Source: Bryobacterales bacterium (GTDB taxonomy: Bacteria > Acidobacteriota > Terriglobia > Bryobacterales > Bryobacteraceae). From it: 7,913 bases of DNA. Positions 1-5,379 of this stretch are shown here, one piece after another (positions within the stretch are counted from its first letter, which is position 1; every line of letters begins with the position of its first letter). The translations under genes and the position numbers were made by a program. The notes beneath the pieces were generated by a model that worked only from the letters and a program-made list of their open reading frames with translations, was not told the origin of the DNA and searched no databases. The stretch spans positions 1 to 7,913 of the forward strand of contig JAOAPP010000143.1 of NCBI GenBank assembly GCA_025462985.1, read 5' to 3'.

Positions 1-975
1 GCTCTTCTTCGAAAGGGGCAACAAGCCAAGCAGATCCTCAACTCTTATCTCCTCGCTTCCGACTCTCTTGCGGCGAATGACGCCGAACGCCGGCGCGCCA
101 GAGAAATCCTGCGACTCGCGGAGCCGAAAAACGACGGGAGCGATACGGGAACACCCAATTGGTTCTCCGGTCGAAAGCTGCCGTCCGGTGTCTACTACTG
201 CCCTCAAAGTCTTGCTTTTCAGATTCCGTTTGAGAGTGTCATCGGGTATAAGTTCCGCATGAACTTCCGATGGGAACACGGACGCCTGCTTGCTATCCGG
301 TCTGACTTCGAAGACGACAAAGGTCGCGAGGATTATCTGGGCATGGTGAGTCGGAGAGCGCATGGTTCGCAGCTTTCTGAGGCAGGTAACTTCACCTTCG
401 TATACAATGACGAACTTGCTGTGGTCCGGTCTGCCTACACCGGCGCCGCTCCCAAAAGAAGGGAAGAGCAAGCCGGTTTTCGTCTGGTCAGCAGCGGGGA
501 CAAGCGCTATAAGCTAGTCGATACCACTGGAGATCCGCGCGTCCTGCTTCCCGAAAATCCCTGGGTGAATCTTGATGTGGTCAATCGGCTCATGGGTCCG
601 GCTGCGACTACTATCTCGGGCAACTCGTTTTTCAATCCTTTCATTTGGGATGGGATTCACTATTTCACAGTCACATACGATAACCAGGGAAGGGCATTCG
701 AGGCCAAAGAATGGAATGCCAATAATCTGGTCAAATTTGGCTGGGACGGCCAAAAACTGGTAGAAATTGCGGCTTTCCGTGGACAGGAGCATGAGCCGTA
801 CTATCGGCGTTCGATATCTTACTCTGGATCCCACATTGACTCGGAAGAATATAAGTCGGAGTCGCGGGGCGGACGTATTAAGTACACTTACTCAAAGAAC
901 ACGTTGAGTTCGGTCAAGGTTGAAGATGGCGGAGTTCATGACGGTAAAACGTGGATGATCCGCTTTTCGGAGTGA
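1..975 (+). CDS. C-terminal part of an unrecognised beta-rich protein (5' truncated by window edge)
   Basis: The frame is open from base 1 to the TGA at 973-975, giving 324 residues. The first in-frame ATG (259) is internal: coding-like sequence precedes it with no stop, so the true start lies left of the window. The first 40 or so visible residues (ALLRKGQQAKQILNSYLL and onward) are helical and could be the end of a TPR-like segment. From about residue 53 (NWFSGRKLPSGVYY) the protein is rich in aromatic and beta-strand-like stretches. Short strand-turn units such as VTYDNQGRAFEAKEW and IKYTYSKNTLSSVKV recall YD-like beta repeats, but I do not recognise a family. No membrane segment or catalytic motif is evident in the visible part. 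It sits 9 nt before the pseudokinase gene on the same strand, so it is probably the upstream member of the same operon. Hand counts on two rows inside it (661-720 and 721-780) give about 45-47% GC, lower than the genes to its right. Function unknown. Confidence 0.8.
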   Translation, partial: ALLRKGQQAKQILNSYLLASDSLAANDAERRRAREILRLAEPKNDGSDTGTPNWFSGRKLPSGVYYCPQSLAFQIPFESVIGYKFRMNFRWEHGRLLAIRSDFEDDKGREDYLGMVSRRAHGSQLSEAGNFTFVYNDELAVVRSAYTGAAPKRREEQAGFRLVSSGDKRYKLVDTTGDPRVLLPENPWVNLDVVNRLMGPAATTISGNSFFNPFIWDGIHYFTVTYDNQGRAFEAKEWNANNLVKFGWDGQKLVEIAAFRGQEHEPYYRRSISYSGSHIDSEEYKSESRGGRIKYTYSKNTLSSVKVEDGGVHDGKTWMIRFSE

Positions 976-984
976 GACTGGACG

Positions 985-2193
985 ATGACCCAGATTGGCA
1001 GATACCAGATCGTGCGCCGGACCGGGCAGACCCCGTTAGGGACGATCTATGAAGCCGTCGATAGCGAGACTCGCTGCACGGTCGCCATACAAGCAACTGA
1101 GGAGGCCTGCAGTGAGTCGCTCGGGCGACTAAGTCACCCAAACATCCGGAATTTGCTGGCCGTCGAGCAGTCTGATGGACGAATGTTCCTGATCCTGGAA
1201 CATCTGGACGCCATTCCGGTTCACGAGTACGCCTCAACTCAACACCTGAGTCAGACCGACCTCCTGAGAATCCTGAAAAACGCTGCGGAGGCACTGGACC
1301 ATGCGAACAGTCACGGCGTTTCTCATCCCGGCCTCACTCCCAAACATCTCCTCATAGACGCACACGGCGTTCTGAAGATAGCCGGATTCGAACTCCCTGG
1401 GCTGGACGCTCTTGCGTTTCCGTCCACAAACGAGGCTGAACGGGAAGAGCTGGAAAGCTCCATCCCTTATCGGGCGCCTGAATTCCTGTCCGGTGAATAC
1501 GACATCAGCCGCATGGACCAGTTTGCTCTCGGCGCGATCGCACATGAGCTACTCACTGAGAAGCGCCTCTTTGAATCTGCATCTCCGATTTCTGCAATGG
1601 CGGGCATCATTCTGGGCAGAACTACTGCGCTCGCTTTGGTCGAAACCAGGTATTCAGCGGCGGTCCGGCGTGTGCTGGAGCGGATGCTGTCGCCCGATCC
1701 AACGCTGCGATATGCCAACTGTACTCTGGCGCTGGAGGCTCTGGAATCGGCACTGGTGCACAAGCCGGCTTCTCCCACCAGGGTCACGGATTCGCCTGTG
1801 CTCGTGAACCCTTCGTTTGCAACCGGTGCACCCAGCGTCAATCGTCCTGTCGCACCCGCCTTCTCCGAACGGATTTCGAAGGAGCGACAGGGACACGCCA
1901 GTCGTCTCCGGTGGATTGTCGCAGCCACTGTGGTGACTGCTATTGCAATGGCCGCTCTGATTTTGAGTCAACTTTGGCATCAGAATGCGACAGTGCCTGC
2001 CACGCATGCGGTTACCGCTGCCGCTCCTGAGACGTCAGTCAATCCGACTCCCGCGGCGCAAAATCCACAGGTTGTGCCGCCGCCCCCTGAACCTGCGAAA
2101 AGCCAAGCCGCGCCGCGCCAGCCCAGCAGACAGAAGCCGAGAGCCAAATCCAAGGACACGCTCCAGATGCGCGATCCGCTCTTGGACCAGTGA
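985..2193 (+). CDS. Membrane-anchored Ser/Thr pseudokinase
   Basis: This 402-residue protein has a Hanks-type kinase fold at about residues 7-255, then a linker, one membrane helix (about 309-331) and a Pro/Ala/Lys-rich tail. Fold landmarks remain: a partial glycine loop (G14 and G19), APE (164-166), the alpha-F Asp178 and Arg242. Every catalytic position is changed: VAIK is VAIQ (Gln36), HRD is HPG (114-116), the catalytic-loop Lys and Asn are Thr118 and His121, and DFG is GFE (134-136). The beta3-to-alphaC stretch is about 13 residues shorter than in the downstream kinase at 4191, with no clear alphaC Glu. Phosphotransfer is therefore very unlikely; a scaffold, substrate or allosteric role is inferred. 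By analogy, the mycobacterial MviN pseudokinase is phosphorylated and then bound by the FHA protein FhaA. The N-terminal domain should be cytoplasmic and the tail extracytoplasmic. The ATG at 985 puts MTQIGRYQIV just before the fold; GGAG at 969-972 is a distant, weak ribosome site. It lies between the beta-rich gene and the FHA gene. Confidence 0.93.
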   Translation: MTQIGRYQIVRRTGQTPLGTIYEAVDSETRCTVAIQATEEACSESLGRLSHPNIRNLLAVEQSDGRMFLILEHLDAIPVHEYASTQHLSQTDLLRILKNAAEALDHANSHGVSHPGLTPKHLLIDAHGVLKIAGFELPGLDALAFPSTNEAEREELESSIPYRAPEFLSGEYDISRMDQFALGAIAHELLTEKRLFESASPISAMAGIILGRTTALALVETRYSAAVRRVLERMLSPDPTLRYANCTLALEALESALVHKPASPTRVTDSPVLVNPSFATGAPSVNRPVAPAFSERISKERQGHASRLRWIVAATVVTAIAMAALILSQLWHQNATVPATHAVTAAAPETSVNPTPAAQNPQVVPPPPEPAKSQAAPRQPSRQKPRAKSKDTLQMRDPLLDQ

Positions 2194-2205
2194 AAATCAC
2201 GTCAG

Positions 2206-2210
2206 AAGGA
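2206..2210 (+). promoter_or_regulatory. Ribosome binding site fixing the FHA gene start
   Basis: AAGGA lies 8 nt before the ATG at 2219. The same reading frame is open much further upstream inside the pseudokinase gene, so this site, together with the FHA fold beginning directly after it, decides for the 2219 start. Confidence 0.7.
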
Positions 2211-2218
2211 ATCGTTCG

Positions 2219-3364
2219 ATGCAGCGCATTGTGATTCGGTACCTCAGCGGCAGCCGGGCCAATCAGGCCGATGCTTTTCCCGCTGATTCAGCAGAAGGCG
2301 TGATCGCAGGCCGCGATCCTTTGGCACCCATCCGATTCGATGCGGAGCAGGACGATCTGGTCAGCCGCCAGCATCTGAAGATCGCGCGCGACACCGAAAA
2401 TCCGAACATGTATCGGCTCGTGGACATGCAGAGCCGCAACGGTACCTTCGTCAATCGTCGGCGCGTCTACGGCTCAACCTTCCTGAATCACAACGATCGT
2501 GTGCAATTGGGACCGGCCGGTCCGGAGTTTCGCTTCGAACTGGATCCGCCCCCCGTCACCGTCTCGCCCAGCAACGGATCCTCTCCGTCATTTGCTACCG
2601 GTGCGACCAATCCTACGCCGACCAGAGAAGCCTTCGCGCCCTACACCCGTGAATCGGCGGAGGCCGGTTCGCCACGCCCAGTCGGAAGGGCCACTGTGGA
2701 GCGCATGCTCGATGACACGTTTGGTCTACTGAAGCAGGAATCGAGCAAGAGCGTCATCATCGGACTGCTCTGCATCGCGTCCATCCTGATTGTCGGCTTG
2801 AGCACTTGGATGTATCTCCGAAAGAGCGAACACGATGCGGTCACGGCCCAGAGAAGATCGGAACAGGCGATTGAGGGAATGAAGACGTCACTCGAGAAGA
2901 CGCGCGAGGAAGCGCAGGCGACTCACGAGGCTGAGGCGCGCAAAGCGCAGGAGGCGGAGGAGCTTCACCAGAAAACACTTCAGCGTCTCGTGAACGAAAT
3001 AACTCGGATGCGCCGAGAACAGGCCCAGCAGGTGGAGAGACAGAAACAGTCTCTCCCGCAACCCGGGAATGCGCCCGTGACTCCCGTGTCCAGCGCTCCC
3101 AGTTATGTGCAGCTCGTCGAGCGGGTGGACAACCTGTTCACCGAAAATAAATATTCGGAGGCAGCCGTGATTGCCAATCAACTGATGGCAATGGACCCCG
3201 CTCGCTACGAAGGCTACTATCTCGGCGGCGTCAGTGCATTGCAGCAAAAGCAGAAGGCCCGCGCGAAGGAATTGTTGACTCAAGCCATCGCAAGGGCTCC
3301 TCTCGACAGGCAGGCTCCGCTGCAGCAGCTTCTCAATGAGGCCCACGGGCCCAAGGAAAGGTAG
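2219..3364 (+). CDS. Single-pass membrane FHA-domain protein with coiled coil and TPR-like tail
   Basis: The protein has 381 residues. An FHA domain spans about residues 3-107 and has the expected phosphothreonine-binding signatures: GRD (31-33), SRQH (49-52) and NGT (74-76). FHA domains bind phospho-Thr peptides, so this is the reader of marks made by the neighbouring kinases. A Pro/Ser/Thr-rich linker (about 110-175) follows, then one membrane helix (about 178-200, SVIIGLLCIASILIVG), a Glu/Lys/Gln-rich coiled coil (about 203-278) and a TPR-like pair of hairpins (about 295-375, with YSEAAVIANQLMAMDP). The FHA is expected in the cytoplasm and the coiled coil and TPR outside, giving a possible transmembrane relay; this topology is inferred. 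The linker contains PSFATGA (123-129), also found in the pseudokinase. Translation upstream of 2219 in this frame is Arg/Pro-rich and overlaps the pseudokinase tail, so it is rejected. Gaps are 25 nt to the pseudokinase and 8 nt to the phosphatase. Confidence 0.93.
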   Translation: MQRIVIRYLSGSRANQADAFPADSAEGVIAGRDPLAPIRFDAEQDDLVSRQHLKIARDTENPNMYRLVDMQSRNGTFVNRRRVYGSTFLNHNDRVQLGPAGPEFRFELDPPPVTVSPSNGSSPSFATGATNPTPTREAFAPYTRESAEAGSPRPVGRATVERMLDDTFGLLKQESSKSVIIGLLCIASILIVGLSTWMYLRKSEHDAVTAQRRSEQAIEGMKTSLEKTREEAQATHEAEARKAQEAEELHQKTLQRLVNEITRMRREQAQQVERQKQSLPQPGNAPVTPVSSAPSYVQLVERVDNLFTENKYSEAAVIANQLMAMDPARYEGYYLGGVSALQQKQKARAKELLTQAIARAPLDRQAPLQQLLNEAHGPKER

Positions 3365-3368
3365 GGAG
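3363..3368 (+). promoter_or_regulatory. Ribosome binding site for the TTG-started phosphatase
   Basis: AGGGAG overlaps the TAG stop of the FHA gene and lies 4 nt before the TTG at 3373. The spacing is short but the match is good. No in-frame ATG occurs between here and the start of the PP2C fold, which supports the TTG. Confidence 0.5.
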
Positions 3369-3372
3369 CGTT

Positions 3373-4194
3373 TTGACTCCTAAAGAGACCGGCCCCTTCC
3401 ATGAACACCAGACTCTGGCAGAGGAACGACCGTCTATTCTGACGTTTTCCGCAACCGATTCCGGTTCAGTGCGTGAGGTGAACGAGGATGCGGTGGCGGT
3501 GGTCTGCCCCCAATCGTACGAGGACATGCTCAGCACGGGAGTTCTGGCGGTTGTCGCGGACGGGATGGGCGGGGCAAATGGCGGGCAGTGCGCCAGCCAT
3601 CTCGCCGCTTCCGTCATCCCTCGGGTATATGCCGACAACGTCAAGGGCCGCCACGGTAATCCGGGCAGCGCATTGCTGCGAGCCCTTGAAGCCGCCAACT
3701 CCTGCATCTATTCAAGAGCGCAGTCCGACGAATCGCTTAGCGGGATGGGAACGACCTGTGTCGCAGTGGCTTTGACTCCTAAGCAAGCTTGGGTAGCCTG
3801 GGTCGGCGATAGCCGGGTGTACTTGATGCGTGAGGACGGCCTTTTTCAGATGACCGAAGATCACTCGGTTGTCGCCGGGATGGTGCGCGAAGGGTTATTG
3901 ACGCCTGAGCAGGCCAGCTTTCACGGAGAACGCCATGTGCTCACAAAGGCGCTGGGCACTCGGCCGGAAGTCGAAGTGGCATCGTGGCCGAAATCGATGC
4001 AGGTTCGCGTCGGAGACAGGTTCCTGCTCTGCACCGATGGTCTTCACGACTTGCTTAGCGAAGAGGATCTGCTGCAACTGGGCGGGCGTGGATCCTTGCC
4101 GGAAGCGGCCGCCGCACTTGTCCGGAAAGCGAAGGAGCGAGGGGGCCCGGATAACATCTCGGCTGTCCTGCTGGAGGTCTCATCACAGCAATGA
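3373..4194 (+). CDS. PP2C-family (PPM) Ser/Thr protein phosphatase
   Basis: This 273-residue soluble protein is full length for a bacterial PP2C. It carries all family motifs: Arg34 and NED (37-39), the metal-binding DGMGG (63-67), GMGTT (124-128), GDSR (145-148), DHS (163-165), TDG with Asp222, and GGPDN (257-261). PPM enzymes use two or three Mn/Mg ions to hydrolyse phospho-Ser/Thr, so this is the expected eraser for the two neighbouring kinases, as PrpC, PstP and PppA are for theirs. It acts in the cytoplasm; there is no signal or membrane segment. The start is TTG at 3373, chosen because the fold begins near residue 22 and no in-frame ATG precedes it. CTG at 3415 is a weaker alternative. 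The 3' end overlaps the next kinase gene by ATGA (4191-4194), implying coupled translation of phosphatase and kinase. Confidence 0.95.
   Translation: MTPKETGPFHEHQTLAEERPSILTFSATDSGSVREVNEDAVAVVCPQSYEDMLSTGVLAVVADGMGGANGGQCASHLAASVIPRVYADNVKGRHGNPGSALLRALEAANSCIYSRAQSDESLSGMGTTCVAVALTPKQAWVAWVGDSRVYLMREDGLFQMTEDHSVVAGMVREGLLTPEQASFHGERHVLTKALGTRPEVEVASWPKSMQVRVGDRFLLCTDGLHDLLSEEDLLQLGGRGSLPEAAAALVRKAKERGGPDNISAVLLEVSSQQ
4173..4177 (+). promoter_or_regulatory. Ribosome binding site of the second kinase-fold gene
   Basis: GGAGG lies inside the end of the phosphatase gene, 13 nt before the ATG at 4191 and 16 nt before the ATG at 4194. The spacing is longer than usual, so initiation may depend on ribosomes terminating at the overlapping TGA. 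Confidence 0.4.
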
Positions 4195-5375
4195 TGGTCG
4201 GAAACCAATACAAGATCGTCTCCGAACTCGGCAGTGGCGGAATGGGCATCGTCTACCAGGCCGTAGACATTGTGCTTGAGCGGGAAGTCGCTATCAAAAA
4301 GTTGCGCAGCGAATTCTCGCGCACACCCGACGTAGCCAAGCGGTTCCTGCGCGAAGCAAAGATACAAGCCCGTCTGAACCACCAGAACATCACTCACTTG
4401 TTCACCTGCCTGCAGGAAGGTGAGGTCTTCTACATCGTGATGGAGTTCGTGGCGGGAACGCCACTGAACAAGCTGATCCCGCTGCCCTATCAGCGTCTTC
4501 TGCCGCTCGCTATGCAGATTCTCGACAGCCTCGAGTACGCGCACGGCATGGGCGTGCTGCACCGCGACATCAAGCCGGACAACGTGATGGTGACGCCGAA
4601 CGGCACCGTCAAGATCATGGATTTCGGTATCGCTCACGTGCTTGGATCGACTCGCCATACGCGCGAGAAGGTCATCATGGGGACGCTCGAATACATCTCG
4701 CCAGAGCGCATTACCGGAAAAGATCCGGAGCGGAGCAGCGATATCTACTCATTGGGGGCCGTGCTGTTTGAAGCACTGGCCGGGCGGCTGCCCTTTGAAT
4801 CGCAGTCTGAGTTTGAGCTGCTACGCAAACACCTCGAAGCGCCGCCGCCAAAGCTGCGGAGTCTGGTTCCTGACTGCCCTGAAGCTCTCGAAGCCGTTAT
4901 CGACAAGGCGCTTGCAAAGAACCCGGCTGATCGTTTCGCTAACTGTCGGGAAATGGCAGATGCTCTTGCCGGCGAAGTCGCGAAACTGCCGGCTCGGAGA
5001 TCCGGTACGGGGCCTCATTCGATAAACATCGGCGAGGAACTGGAGCGCTGCCGAAGCCGTATCTCGGCGCTTGTCAAGAGCGGCGATACGGAGCTCGCCG
5101 AGCGGGTTCTGGACTCCGCGCGGATCGATTATGCCGGCAGGCCCGAGCTCACTGAGTTGCAGGCATTCGTTGCGCAGAAGCGCAGGCGAGCCGAGCCGGG
5201 CTCGGGCGACCAACGCCGTCGAATTGCCGAGATCCTGGAGCAAGTGGCCTCGCTGCACAGCAAGGGGCACGTGAAAGCGGCCGGTGAGCTGGCGCTGAGA
5301 GCTCGGGGCGAGTTTCCGAACGTCAGGGCTTTCCAGATAGCGGCCATTTGTTGCAAGGCACAGTCGGTGAACTAG
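4191..5375 (+). CDS. Soluble Hanks-type Ser/Thr protein kinase with short TPR-like C-terminus
   Basis: The protein has 394 residues. The kinase domain is at about 7-262 with every catalytic element: glycine loop GSGGMG (14-19), Lys36 in VAIKK, alphaC Glu55, HRDIKPDN (124-131), DFG (144-146), an SPE in place of APE (170-172) and alpha-F Asp184. Threonines 154, 157 and 165 in the activation segment are candidate autophosphorylation sites. It should transfer phosphate from ATP to Ser/Thr, with the adjacent PP2C as its counterpart. After the catalytic domain, residues about 282-332 and 342-391 form two helical hairpins of the type repeated in the next kinase (for example SGDTELAERVLDSARIDYAG). 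No membrane helix is seen, which is unlike the PknB class. The start is one of two adjacent ATGs (4191 or 4194); the first overlaps the phosphatase stop. The gap to the next gene is 4 nt. Confidence 0.95.
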   Translation: MMVGNQYKIVSELGSGGMGIVYQAVDIVLEREVAIKKLRSEFSRTPDVAKRFLREAKIQARLNHQNITHLFTCLQEGEVFYIVMEFVAGTPLNKLIPLPYQRLLPLAMQILDSLEYAHGMGVLHRDIKPDNVMVTPNGTVKIMDFGIAHVLGSTRHTREKVIMGTLEYISPERITGKDPERSSDIYSLGAVLFEALAGRLPFESQSEFELLRKHLEAPPPKLRSLVPDCPEALEAVIDKALAKNPADRFANCREMADALAGEVAKLPARRSGTGPHSINIGEELERCRSRISALVKSGDTELAERVLDSARIDYAGRPELTELQAFVAQKRRRAEPGSGDQRRRIAEILEQVASLHSKGHVKAAGELALRARGEFPNVRAFQIAAICCKAQSVN

Positions 5376-5379
5376 CTTC

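Noticed and set aside
259..975. A complete small gene starting at the ATG at 259
   Set aside because: The frame is open to base 1 with coding-like sequence and no stop, and the ATG sits inside a strand-like stretch (GYKFRMNFRW), so the gene is cut by the window edge.
1985..2218. Longer N-terminus of the FHA protein, reading upstream from 2219 in the same frame
   Set aside because: The extra residues are Arg/Pro-rich and lie over the pseudokinase tail in another frame. A good AAGGA site and the beginning of the FHA fold both point to the ATG at 2219.
3372..3784. Repeated TTTGACTCCTAA at the phosphatase start and near 3773
   Set aside because: Both encode a short LTPK-type stretch with common codons; two copies of 12 bases do not support a regulatory role.
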